Positions 1-8,828 of a stretch of 20,815 nt of DNA are shown piece after piece. The translations under genes and the position numbers were made by a program. The notes beneath the pieces are model-generated. The model made no database searches. It saw only the letters and a list, made by a program, of their open reading frames with translations, and was not told the DNA's origin. Origin of the DNA: Candidatus Methanovirga basalitermitum. GTDB taxonomy: Archaea; Methanobacteriota; Methanobacteria; Methanobacteriales; Methanobacteriaceae. The stretch is taken from assembly GCA_031284445.1 (NCBI GenBank), contig JAISZW010000252.1, forward strand, positions 1 to 20,815, in the 5' to 3' direction. How positions within the stretch are numbered: the first letter of the stretch is position 1; each line of letters starts with the position of its first letter.

Positions 1-2
1 AA

Positions 3-116
3 TGCTGTCAACTTAAGGATTTTTGATTAAAATTTCTATTTTGAATCTTACTTATTCAGACTCTATTTTTAATTTCAATCAAAGTTTAAAAAAATAATTT
101 TCTTAAGTTGACAGCA
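3..116. repeat. MITE-like element with 15-bp terminal inverted repeats
   Basis: Positions 3-17 (TGCTGTCAACTTAAG) are the exact reverse complement of 102-116. The 84 bases between the arms are AT-rich and hold no ORF. Size and layout fit a miniature inverted-repeat element or the paired ends of an insertion sequence. Only two bases lie before the left arm, so a target duplication cannot be checked. Related single ends appear at 16853-16876 and, more weakly, at 19431-19447. It sits directly upstream of the surface-polysaccharide genes. A large transcribed hairpin is the alternative reading. Confidence 0.6.
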
Positions 117-174
117 ATGATTGTTTTATAGAATATATTCAATATTGGTGAAAACATAGGACATAAAGATGTGA

Positions 175-1425
175 ATGGATGATATGATGAATATTGATGT
201 TGTAATTATTGGGACTGGTAGAGTGGGTTTAACCTTAGGGTTTATGTTAGCAAAGGTAGGTTTAAAAGTTGTTGGTATTGATAAAAATAAAAGTATCATT
301 GAAAAAATTAACAAAAATGAAATGCCTTTCCATGAACCAAAATTTGATGAAATAATTAAAGAAGTTGATTTTAGTGTAAGAGAAGATTATGGGATTATTT
401 CAAAGTCTAAAAATGTTATAATAAGTATTGGAACACCTTTACTGCCAAATATTGAAGCAGATTTTTCACAATTAAATAGTGTTATGAATGAACTTGTGAA
501 AAATTTAGTTGAATTTCAAAATATTATTATTAGAAGCACAGTTGCCCCTAAAACAATGGAATACATAAAAAATTATTTAGAGAAAAACACGAATATGAAG
601 GTGGGTGAAAACTTATTTCTAAGTTTTGCTCCTGAAAGAGTCGCTGAAGGAAAAATTTGGGATGAATTACAAAATCTACCCCAAATAATTGGAGTTGAAG
701 ATGAAAAAAGTTTCAAAAAAGCTAATGAAATTTTTCAATTGTTTACAAAAAAGATATTTAAAACAAATTATTTATCAGCTGAATTAGTAAAACTTTTTAA
801 TAATAGTAGTAGATATGTAAATTTTGCAATTTCAAACTATTATGCAATCATTGCAGAGAAATTTAATCAAGACATCTATGAGATTTTAAAAATGGCAAAT
901 TATGATTATCCTCGAGGGGAAATTCCTTCTCCTGGTTTAACAAGCGGAACTTGTCTTAGAAAAGATTTTGGTTTTATTAGTGAAACTTTTCCTTTCTCAG
1001 ACATTTTTTTAAGTTCTTGGAGAATAAATGAGTACATGCCCAAGTTTATAGTTGATAGTGTTTGCAATAAAGTTAAAATCCAGAATAGAAATGTCACGAT
1101 CTTAGGTTATACTTTTAAACAAGATAGTGATGATATAAGAGATAGTTTAGTACCTAAATTAATAAGGTACATTAAAAAAGAGTTACCTGATAATATCTTT
1201 GTTGTTGAACCTAATCTTGATTTAACTGATGAGGGTTATGAAAATTGTCTATTGTTGGATGCTGTCAAAAAAGGGGATATAATATTTATAACAATTCCTC
1301 ATTCAGAATTCATTGATAAAAATGATGAAATTTTTGATCTTGCAAAAGATGATGCTTATTTTATTGATATCTGGAATGTTATGAATAAAAATAAGATATT
1401 TTTTAAAAAATGGATGGAACTATAA
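175..1425 (+). CDS. UDP-GlcNAc/ManNAc-type nucleotide-sugar 6-dehydrogenase
   Basis: This enzyme should oxidise C6 of a UDP-hexose(amine) to a uronic acid with two NAD+, supplying an acidic sugar for surface polymers. The N-terminal Rossmann motif is GTGRVGL (13-19). SFAPERVAEGK (150-160) resembles the SPER-x-x-PG signature of the WecC/UDP-ManNAc dehydrogenase branch. The ELVKLFNN helix (203-210) is the central domain. The catalytic cysteine is C260 in GTCLRKD. LGYTFKQDSDDIRDS (310-324) is the C-terminal nucleotide-sugar domain. The length of 416 aa is usual for the family. The start is uncertain: no clear Shine-Dalgarno sequence is visible, and ATG at 184 or 187 would place the protein start nearer the first beta strand. 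The exact sugar cannot be read from sequence. It heads a same-strand run of sugar genes. Confidence 0.9.
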   Translation: MDDMMNIDVVIIGTGRVGLTLGFMLAKVGLKVVGIDKNKSIIEKINKNEMPFHEPKFDEIIKEVDFSVREDYGIISKSKNVIISIGTPLLPNIEADFSQLNSVMNELVKNLVEFQNIIIRSTVAPKTMEYIKNYLEKNTNMKVGENLFLSFAPERVAEGKIWDELQNLPQIIGVEDEKSFKKANEIFQLFTKKIFKTNYLSAELVKLFNNSSRYVNFAISNYYAIIAEKFNQDIYEILKMANYDYPRGEIPSPGLTSGTCLRKDFGFISETFPFSDIFLSSWRINEYMPKFIVDSVCNKVKIQNRNVTILGYTFKQDSDDIRDSLVPKLIRYIKKELPDNIFVVEPNLDLTDEGYENCLLLDAVKKGDIIFITIPHSEFIDKNDEIFDLAKDDAYFIDIWNVMNKNKIFFKKWMEL

Positions 1426-1442
1426 AAAATGGATGGAATTAT
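1405..1442 (+). repeat. 19-bp tandem duplication across the stop codon
   Basis: The units 1405-1423 and 1424-1442 are identical except for one C/T change (AAAAAATGGATGGAAyTAT). The first unit encodes the last codons KKWMEL of the dehydrogenase and the second lies past its stop. This looks like a recent slippage duplication. The second copy is out of frame and adds no protein. Confidence 0.7.
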
Positions 1443-1570
1443 AATATATTATGATTTAAGTTAAACATAGTTTTAGAAATTGATAACATGAATAAATTTC
1501 ATTAGTTATAAAAGTTTTGGTATATGCTATAGTTTTTGGTAGTTATAATACAATCTAAAGAGGGAGTACA

Positions 1571-2563
1571 ATGAAAAAAAAACTGATAACTGGTGGAGCT
1601 GGATTCATTGGGTTTCATTTAGCAAAATGTATTTATGATGATGATTGTGAGTTAACATTAATCGATGATTTGTCTCGTGGAAATGCAGATGATGAATTCC
1701 AGGATTTTATTTCAAAAAATAATGTTAGTTTTATTAATGCTGATATGACTAAAACAGACTTTTTCAAGGATCTTGATGATTATTACGATGAAATATATCA
1801 TTTAGTTGCAATTAATGGCACGAAAAATTTCTATCTTTTTCCTGAAAATGTTTTGAGAGTTAATATTTTATCTATCATGAATATTCTCGAATGGGTAAAT
1901 AAAGATAGGTGTGGAAAATTTCTTTTTTCTTCATCATCGGAAGTTTATGCTGGAACAATTGAAGAATATTTAAATGATGGCTATATTCCTACAAAGGAGG
2001 ATATTCCTTTAACTATAAACGATATTTTCAATCCAAGATTTTCTTATGGTGGTAGTAAAATCATAGGCGAATTATTAACAATAAATATGCTAAAATCTAA
2101 GGATGTGAAATTTTCAATAGTACGATATCATAACATCTATGGTTCTCGAATGGGCTATGATCATGTTATTCCTGAGTTTTGCCAAAGAATTCACGAAAAG
2201 ATGGATCCTTTTCCTATCTTTGGTGGATATGAAACAAGAGCTTTTTGCCATGTTTTTGATGCTGTGAATGCTACTAAACTTGTTATGAAGTCTGATAAAA
2301 CTAATGGTGAAATTCTACATATAGGAAATAGTGATGAAGAAGTTTCGATAATTGAAGTTGCTAAACATCTATTTAATATTTCAGGAATTAATCCAAAGTT
2401 AGATATTCGAGAAGCTCCTCTTGGTTCTGTTAAAAGACGTTGCCCTAACACCAATAAAATTGAGAAGTTAATCAAGTATAAACCTGAAATATCTCTAAAA
2501 AATGGTTTGGTAAATGTTTACAAGTGGTATATGGAAGATATTGATAAAAAAGATGTGGATTAG
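1571..2563 (+). CDS. NAD-dependent sugar epimerase/dehydratase (extended SDR)
   Basis: This belongs to the extended short-chain dehydrogenases that act on nucleotide sugars. GGAGFIG (8-14) is the NAD-binding glycine motif, and the IDDLSRGN segment after the second strand is typical of UDP-glucose 4-epimerase relatives. FSSSSEVYAG (119-128) carries the active-site serine, and Y159-x3-K163 (YGGSK) is the catalytic pair. The length of 330 aa is normal. The start at 1571 has a good ribosome binding site (GAGGGAG, about 6 bases upstream). It lies 145 bases after the dehydrogenase on the same strand and so probably works in the same nucleotide-sugar route. It is not a GDP-mannose 4,6-dehydratase, because that family's N-terminal motif is absent. 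Whether it is a 4-epimerase, a 4,6-dehydratase or a decarboxylase cannot be decided by eye. Confidence 0.85.
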   Translation: MKKKLITGGAGFIGFHLAKCIYDDDCELTLIDDLSRGNADDEFQDFISKNNVSFINADMTKTDFFKDLDDYYDEIYHLVAINGTKNFYLFPENVLRVNILSIMNILEWVNKDRCGKFLFSSSSEVYAGTIEEYLNDGYIPTKEDIPLTINDIFNPRFSYGGSKIIGELLTINMLKSKDVKFSIVRYHNIYGSRMGYDHVIPEFCQRIHEKMDPFPIFGGYETRAFCHVFDAVNATKLVMKSDKTNGEILHIGNSDEEVSIIEVAKHLFNISGINPKLDIREAPLGSVKRRCPNTNKIEKLIKYKPEISLKNGLVNVYKWYMEDIDKKDVD

Positions 2564-2662
2564 GTTCAAAATAGAAAAAAAAGTATTTGGATGAAATAAA
2601 ATGCCAGTAGAATATAATAGAAGCAGATTTGAATATAGATTTAAAAGATAAGAGCTGATTAG

Positions 2663-3595
2663 ATGGCTATGGAAAAAAATTCTTTAATATATGTTCCAGG
2701 GGGCGATGGATTAGTTGGTTCTGCGATTATAAGAAAACTTAAAGAATTAGACTATAACAACATTATTGTTAAACCCCATAAAGAGTTAGATTTAACACAA
2801 CAGATTGATGTTAATGATTTTTTTGAATCTGAAAAACCTGATTTTGTTTTTCTTGCAGCGGCAAAAGTTGGGGGTATTGAAGCTAATCGTAAGAATCCTG
2901 CTGAATTTTTTTATCAAAATTCAATGATTGCAAATAATGTTATTCATGCTTCTTATCAGAACAATGTCTCTAAACTACTATTTTTAGGAAGTTCTTGTAT
3001 TTATCCAAAAGAGTCTAAACAACCTATAAAAGAAGAATATTTATTATCTGGATATTTAGAAGAAACAAATGAAGCTTATGCGATTGCTAAAATTTCAGGT
3101 CTTAAAATGTGTCAATATTATAAGTCTCAGTATGGTGCAAATTTTATAAGTGCTATGCCCACCAATTTATATGGGATTAATGATAATTTTGATTTAGAAA
3201 GTTCTCATGTCCTTCCTGCTTTAATTCGTAAGTTTCATGAAGCAAAAATCAATGATCATTGCGAAGTTGAAATTTGGGGTACTGGTAAGCCAATGCGAGA
3301 ATTTTTACATGTAGATGATTTGGCTGATGCATCTGTGTTTTTAATGAATAATTACAATGGTTTAACTCATGTTAATGTAGGTACTGGAGAGGACATTTCA
3401 ATAAAAGAGTTGGCTTTACTAATCAAAGATGTAACTGATTTTAAAGGAAATCTATATCTTAATACTACAAAACCAGATGGTATGTTTCGTAAATTACTTG
3501 ATGTTAGTAAATTAGATGGATTAGGTTGGAAAAGTAGAATATCTTTAAGGCAAGGTATTTCAGAGACTTATAAATGGTATGTTGAAAATAGATAA
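2663..3595 (+). CDS. fcl: GDP-L-fucose synthase
   Basis: This enzyme converts GDP-4-keto-6-deoxymannose to GDP-L-fucose by 3,5-epimerisation and NADPH-dependent reduction. The N-terminal motif GGDGLVGSA (13-21) matches the family's GGxGMVGSA. LAAAKVGGIEAN (64-75) and LGSSCIYPK (108-116) are near-diagnostic. By comparison with E. coli GDP-fucose synthase the catalytic residues are S110, C112, Y139 and K143, with the histidine of SSHVLPALI further on. The length of 310 aa is typical. GDP-mannose 4,6-dehydratase, which makes its substrate, is not in the window. The family 11 glycosyltransferase encoded at 7384-8673 is a plausible user of the product. The ribosome binding site before 2663 is weak, and ATG at 2669 is an alternative start. 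Confidence 0.93.
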   Translation: MAMEKNSLIYVPGGDGLVGSAIIRKLKELDYNNIIVKPHKELDLTQQIDVNDFFESEKPDFVFLAAAKVGGIEANRKNPAEFFYQNSMIANNVIHASYQNNVSKLLFLGSSCIYPKESKQPIKEEYLLSGYLEETNEAYAIAKISGLKMCQYYKSQYGANFISAMPTNLYGINDNFDLESSHVLPALIRKFHEAKINDHCEVEIWGTGKPMREFLHVDDLADASVFLMNNYNGLTHVNVGTGEDISIKELALLIKDVTDFKGNLYLNTTKPDGMFRKLLDVSKLDGLGWKSRISLRQGISETYKWYVENR

Positions 3596-3753
3596 GTTTT
3601 ATCATAGACACAAAAAGAATACTATGAATATAAACTCGTTTTATTGTTAACTGGGAGATATTATTTCATTTCATCAAAACAACACCAAAAACAAAAAAAT
3701 ATTAAGAATTAAATGTTCTTTAAGGAGAATCTTAAAAAGTTGAGAGGTTTAGC

Positions 3754-6700
3754 ATGGTATATGGAGAAAACTTTTTTAATGGAATTCTTGATGAGGTTGA
3801 CGATGAGACTGTTTTACCAAATGATAAATTTGAAAAACATGGGAATATAACTGAAAAAGAATTTTTAATTGATGAAGATTTAATAAAATATTTTTCCCAA
3901 GAGTTTGACTTAAATACAATATTTATTTCTTGTATTCTTTTTAATTTAACCAAATTTACTTATAGCAAGAAGATTCTAATTAGTAACCTGTATAAAAAAG
4001 AAGACCAGCAGCTTGATAAGATCGTCTTCGGTGGGTACATCAACACTACTGATAATGTTGAAACTTTCTTAAATAAAATTAATCATCGGATAATCAAAAC
4101 AAAAGAATATGAAAAACATTTTAGTATTTTTAAAAAGTGTAATAATTTAGTCATGCCTGACTTTCAATATTTCTATTCGCAAGAAGATAAATGTGATAAT
4201 CTTAATCTTCTTGATTCTAATCTTTCATTAATTATCAAAAAGAAAAAAAATAATGTAAAAATCAATTTTATATATAATGATGGATATTATAGTGAAAAAC
4301 TAATTCGAACATTTTATAATTCATTTATTATTGTATTAAATAAATTTAAAGAAAAAAATACTCTTCTTAAAGATATATCTATTAAAATTAATTCTTCTAA
4401 AAGCTATAAACTCCAAAAAACTACGAATACAACATTGAATAAACTATTTGAAAAAGTAGTTGAAAAAAATATTGATAAGATTGCTTTGATTGCAGAAGAT
4501 AAAAAATTGACTTATGGTGAGTTGGATAAACTCTCTAATAGGATTGCTAACGCACTTATTAAAAGAAACCTAAATATTGAGGATAGAGTTATTATTAATT
4601 TAAAACGTGACACTAATCTTGTTATAGCTATTTTTGGTGTTATAAAAGCTGGCGGACAATTTATCCTCATGGATTCCAATGATCCAGCAGAAAGAATAAA
4701 TTTTATAAAAAGAGATACCAATGCTAAATACATTATAGGTAATAATCAACAACTACATGGTTTAATTATGGATACTCTTCTTGAAGAAAGAGATGAAAGT
4801 AATCCTAATATTGATTTAAATCCCGATAATCTTTTCTGTATTGTTTATACTTCTGGCTCAACAGGAAAGCCTAAGGGAGTTATGTTAGCTCATGAAACAA
4901 TTTTAAGTGAAGAATTATTGGATTCATTTACTTACTTTAAAATAGAAGATGTTTTTTTACTTAACCTTAATCAAGCCTTCATTGGATTTATAGGGACTCT
5001 GTTACTTTTTTTATATAAAGGTCTGAAAGTAGTTTTAGCAAATGAAAAAGAATGTTATGATGTTAATAGTTTAATTCCTTTGTTTAAAAAAACGAAGTTT
5101 GAAATTATGCATGTAACACCTTCAATGATTGAGGAATATATGGAGAACGAAAGCTTTTTAGAAATACTGAAGTATATTAAGATAATAATTTTTGGTGGTG
5201 AAAAACTCAGTAAAAAGTTAATAAAAAAAATCAAGAAAATTAGTAATGCAGATTTATATAATCTTTATGGTTCAACTGAAACCCCTTTCAGCAATATTAA
5301 CCTTATTAACAATGATAGCTATATTATTGGTAAGCCAGTAATAAATGTTTTCGAGAGAGTTGTGGATGTTGATGGCAATCCATTACCACCGTATGTTGTA
5401 GGTGAAATGTGGATAGGGGGATTGAGGGTTGCAAAAGGATACTGGAATAGTAAAAAATTAAGCCAAGAACGATTCATCACTATTGATAGTATGCCTTTTT
5501 TTAAATCAGGTGATTTAGCTAAATATGATGAAAATGAGGGTTACGATGTTATTGGAAGAGTAGATAGTCAGATTAAACTTAGAGGTCAGAGAATAGACCC
5601 TGGAGAGATAGAAAATAATGTTCCTATTAATATAGGTGTGGAGAAATCAGTAGTGGTAGTTAATAACAAGAATACAAATCAAATTTTATCACTATATTTT
5701 ACAACAAAATCAAAATACTTAAAGGATGATGAAATACTTAAGATTAAAGAGAATATTAAAAATCATCTTAAGGATAGATTACCTAGTTTTATGATTCCAC
5801 AAGTCTATATTTATTTGAATGAGTTTCCTAAAACAAGAACAGGTAAAATTAGCAGAAATGATTTGAAGGATTATGATGATGATATTAATGAGATTATTGA
5901 GCCTTCAACAGATTTAGAAAGGGAAATATTTGATTTATCTGCTGATATACTTGGTCATGATAATTTTGGAGTGACAAACGATCTTTTAAGCATAGGATTC
6001 ACTTCGTTGAATTTTTTAAGATTAAAAACGAAAGTTAATAAAATCTATGGTGTGGATTTACCATTTATAATAGATTATGGTAATATAAAAACAGTAGCAA
6101 ATAATATAGAAAATTCAAATGAATACATTCCTGTTAAACATGAATATAGAGATTTTTATCCTTTAACTTATAGTCAAACTTATTATTATGATTATATTAA
6201 AAAAAATCTTAAATCTTTAGAATATAATATGGCATTTTCTCTAAATTTTAGGGATTTTAATGTCTTTAAGTTAAGAGATGCATTATTAAAGACTGTTGAA
6301 CTTAATTCTTATATCAAAACATGTCTATGTGAAAATGATGATGGAATTTATCAAAAAAGAAATGATAAGTACGAAGCTGATGTTAAGATATTTAATAAGA
6401 AATTAACAAGAAAAATCGAAAGAGAATTTATTAAACCTTTTAATGTGTTTGAACCCCCTTTATTTAGATTTGAGTTATACTACCAAGATATGGAAGTAAA
6501 TTTATTAATGGATGTTCATCACATTATATCTGATGTTTATTCAATTGATATTTTTGTTATTGATTTAATTAAAGAATATTATGGAGATATTCCAGAAAAA
6601 AAATATGATTATTTTGATTATACCATAGACCAATTACAAATAAGTTCTTCAGATAAAAAACAATCCAAATATTATTTTTTAAATATAATAAATGATTTTT

Positions 6701-7392
6701 CATTAGATTATTACATGAAACCATCACCCATTAGATTAGATTATAATTTAATTTCTAAATCTATTGTTTATAAAAATAAGTTCAATGAACTTTTAAAAAA
6801 ATATGATATCTCAGAAGATGACTTAATCTTATCTGCAATTACGATGTGTTTAACTAAATTTTTAAATATCGATAATATTTTAGTAAACTATGTCTTTAAT
6901 GGCAGATATCATGGCAGATATTTTGATACTTTTGGGTATTTTGCTCAAGTTATTCCTTTATTTTTTAAGGTTGATGAGGAATCATCTATTCAAGATTATT
7001 TAAAGAATATAAAAAAAGTTAAAAATTTTTCTATGAAAAATTCTTATAATTTCGATCCAAGAAATCTAATTGAAGATTATCTGAATTGTGAAAGGAAAAT
7101 TTATATTCAATACAACTACTTTGATAAGAGAAAATATAATCCTTATTTTTCGGACAATGAGAATTTAAGTAATAAATACCATATCAAGAATGTTCATGCT
7201 AACAAGATAAAGTCCGATGATTTCTTAGGATTTAATGTTAATAAGAATTCAAATTTAATTGAATTAAAACTGGAATATATTCCTGCTTATTATTCTGATG
7301 ATGAAATAAATGTTTTTCTTAGTAACCTTAGTTTATTATTGGAGTTAATGGTAAATAATCAGATAGGAAAAATACGGGATTGGTTAATCTAA
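3754..7392 (+). CDS. Nonribosomal peptide synthetase, half C domain then A-T-C
   Basis: This large enzyme should activate an acid as its adenylate, load it on a carrier domain and condense it with an acceptor. Residues 1-215 resemble the C-terminal half of a condensation domain; the half with the HHxxxDG motif is missing. The adenylation domain (about 228-705) has YTSGSTGKPKG (365-375), NLYGSTET (503-510), FKSGD (583-587), RGQRIDPGEIE (610-620) and the catalytic lysine K698 in TGKISR. The carrier domain (about 715-785) has the phosphopantetheine serine S751 in SIGFTSLNF. A full condensation domain follows (about 800-1212), with HHIISD (922-927) and GYFAQVIPLF (1061-1070). There is no thioesterase or reductase. 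The start is well bounded: GAGAGG lies upstream and an in-frame TAA lies about 20 bases before. A required phosphopantetheinyl transferase is not in the window. Its place among fucose genes hints at decoration of a glycan or lipid. The product is unknown. Confidence 0.92.
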   Translation: MVYGENFFNGILDEVDDETVLPNDKFEKHGNITEKEFLIDEDLIKYFSQEFDLNTIFISCILFNLTKFTYSKKILISNLYKKEDQQLDKIVFGGYINTTDNVETFLNKINHRIIKTKEYEKHFSIFKKCNNLVMPDFQYFYSQEDKCDNLNLLDSNLSLIIKKKKNNVKINFIYNDGYYSEKLIRTFYNSFIIVLNKFKEKNTLLKDISIKINSSKSYKLQKTTNTTLNKLFEKVVEKNIDKIALIAEDKKLTYGELDKLSNRIANALIKRNLNIEDRVIINLKRDTNLVIAIFGVIKAGGQFILMDSNDPAERINFIKRDTNAKYIIGNNQQLHGLIMDTLLEERDESNPNIDLNPDNLFCIVYTSGSTGKPKGVMLAHETILSEELLDSFTYFKIEDVFLLNLNQAFIGFIGTLLLFLYKGLKVVLANEKECYDVNSLIPLFKKTKFEIMHVTPSMIEEYMENESFLEILKYIKIIIFGGEKLSKKLIKKIKKISNADLYNLYGSTETPFSNINLINNDSYIIGKPVINVFERVVDVDGNPLPPYVVGEMWIGGLRVAKGYWNSKKLSQERFITIDSMPFFKSGDLAKYDENEGYDVIGRVDSQIKLRGQRIDPGEIENNVPINIGVEKSVVVVNNKNTNQILSLYFTTKSKYLKDDEILKIKENIKNHLKDRLPSFMIPQVYIYLNEFPKTRTGKISRNDLKDYDDDINEIIEPSTDLEREIFDLSADILGHDNFGVTNDLLSIGFTSLNFLRLKTKVNKIYGVDLPFIIDYGNIKTVANNIENSNEYIPVKHEYRDFYPLTYSQTYYYDYIKKNLKSLEYNMAFSLNFRDFNVFKLRDALLKTVELNSYIKTCLCENDDGIYQKRNDKYEADVKIFNKKLTRKIEREFIKPFNVFEPPLFRFELYYQDMEVNLLMDVHHIISDVYSIDIFVIDLIKEYYGDIPEKKYDYFDYTIDQLQISSSDKKQSKYYFLNIINDFSLDYYMKPSPIRLDYNLISKSIVYKNKFNELLKKYDISEDDLILSAITMCLTKFLNIDNILVNYVFNGRYHGRYFDTFGYFAQVIPLFFKVDEESSIQDYLKNIKKVKNFSMKNSYNFDPRNLIEDYLNCERKIYIQYNYFDKRKYNPYFSDNENLSNKYHIKNVHANKIKSDDFLGFNVNKNSNLIELKLEYIPAYYSDDEINVFLSNLSLLLELMVNNQIGKIRDWLI

Positions 7393-8673
7393 GAGTTTAA
7401 TAGCTAAACAACTTATTTTAATTGAACATTCAATGTCGTGATAAATTGTTAAATCATTTAATGAAAATATTGGATCTAATTGAAGATATCTCTCAGATGA
7501 ACCTTTGTAAAATGCTATGTTAATTGAATCTATTAAATCATTATTTGTCATTTTAATAGAATCTAAATTAGGGTGATTGAATTTTAAAAATCCGTCCTTT
7601 GATGATTGTATAACTATTTTCATCATGGTATCTTTCTTATAATTATCTTTAAATTGTTTTAGTGAGCTTAATTTAATCTTATGGTTTTTTTTCAATTCTA
7701 AAGTTGCACTATTTTTAAAAATTTTATTTGAAGATTTTGTAAATAAATCTGATCTATCACATTTAAGTTTAATCCAGTTATTAGGAATTATTGATTTGTT
7801 CATATAAGTATTGTACCATGGATCTGGTGCAATGACTATCTTATTTATATTAGAGCTAAGCCATGCACCCCACCAATGAAAAGTGCTGTTAGATATTATA
7901 AAGTGTTTACAATTACTTATTAATCTTAAATCTTCATAATCTTTATCAATACCATTGTGTGTTATGAATACAGTAGGATAATCTATTTTGATATTATCTT
8001 TAACCCATTCAGGATCATTAGAGAAAATGTAGTAAACAGGACTATCTACCTTTTTAGCTATTAAATCAACACCATTTAAAAAATAATTTAGTGTAGAGAT
8101 ACCCAATTGTGCTTTCAAATAAGGATCAAGAAAATCTCCGCGACGAACACATAAAGCAACTGAATTAGTTGAAGATATCTCACTAATTAAATCACTATTT
8201 TTTTTAGTTGGAGGGTTTTTTATCTTAAGTTCATTCTGTATAATAATTTTGTTATGTAGAAAATATTGTTCATTCATCCAATTTCCAGTTAAAAATTTGT
8301 CTCCTTTTAAATTTTTAATAATTTCTTTGAGATGGGGGTTATAATTGTCAAAAGAATTAAAAATATGATCTTCTTGAATAACATTATATTTTGGATTAAT
8401 TTTTTTTCGAGATTTTAAATTTAAATTTCTAAAAATTATATTTAAGAAAAAACTGATTGTTAAAGGTGTTATTGAAGAAGAGAAATTTTCTTGAATATCA
8501 AAATGATTTAAGTTATAATGTTCATGTTTTTGTTGCTTAAAGAATCTACCAACCAAATCGTACTGAAACTTGTTTAAAGAGAAATCTTCTTTTAAGTCAT
8601 GAGAAAGTGACCTTATTAATGCATATTGAAACATTTGGTTTCCAACACCACCCCATAATTCGACAGTTAGCAT
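7384..8673 (-). CDS. Family 11 glycosyltransferase (alpha-1,2-fucosyltransferase type)
   Basis: This should transfer L-fucose from GDP-fucose to the 2-OH of a galactose-like acceptor. GT11 motifs appear in order: WGGVGNQMFQYA (7-18), VRRGDF (176-181, the HxRRGDY block), YYIFSNDPEWV (214-224), and ISNSTFHWWGAWL (260-272), the family signature. The core ends near residue 310, the usual family size. Residues 312-429 form an extra C-terminal region, Lys/Asp-rich and without recognised motifs; acceptor binding or membrane association is only a guess. It runs against the peptide synthetase and their 3' ends overlap by 9 bp. GDP-L-fucose synthase in the same locus makes a fucose donor very plausible. 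Linkage and acceptor are inferred from the family. Confidence 0.9.
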   Translation of the reverse strand: MLTVELWGGVGNQMFQYALIRSLSHDLKEDFSLNKFQYDLVGRFFKQQKHEHYNLNHFDIQENFSSSITPLTISFFLNIIFRNLNLKSRKKINPKYNVIQEDHIFNSFDNYNPHLKEIIKNLKGDKFLTGNWMNEQYFLHNKIIIQNELKIKNPPTKKNSDLISEISSTNSVALCVRRGDFLDPYLKAQLGISTLNYFLNGVDLIAKKVDSPVYYIFSNDPEWVKDNIKIDYPTVFITHNGIDKDYEDLRLISNCKHFIISNSTFHWWGAWLSSNINKIVIAPDPWYNTYMNKSIIPNNWIKLKCDRSDLFTKSSNKIFKNSATLELKKNHKIKLSSLKQFKDNYKKDTMMKIVIQSSKDGFLKFNHPNLDSIKMTNNDLIDSINIAFYKGSSERYLQLDPIFSLNDLTIYHDIECSIKISCLAIKLLD

Positions 8674-8780
8674 AGTAATATCTTATCTATTGGTTCGATT
8701 AATTTAAGCTGTTGTTAATTTATTAAAAGTTTAATAAAAGTTTTTTTTAAGGTCTCTAATAAGGATTCTACAATTTAAGG

Positions 8781-8828
8781 TTGTAAATTTTTGTGGAGTT
8801 TTTCTAAAATTTCCAAATTATCTATAAA
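8781..8828 (+). repeat. Dispersed repeat, copy 1
   Basis: TTGTGGAGTTTTTCTAAAATTT followed by AAATTATCTATAAA matches 15136-15186 closely, with TTGTGGAG, TTTTCTAAAATTT and TATAAA all shared. Inverted partial copies lie at 8966-8999 and 8994-9012, each containing CCACAATTT. The 8781-8999 stretch may therefore be a decayed element with inverted ends. Confidence 0.55.

Noticed and set aside
1571..2563. GDP-mannose 4,6-dehydratase as the missing partner of fcl
   Set aside because: The N-terminal motif is GGAGFIG, not the GxTGQDG form of that family, and the internal blocks fit epimerases instead.
2601..2651. 16-codon ORF between the epimerase and fcl genes
   Set aside because: Weak ribosome binding site, no recognised motif, and length well within chance for such a gap.
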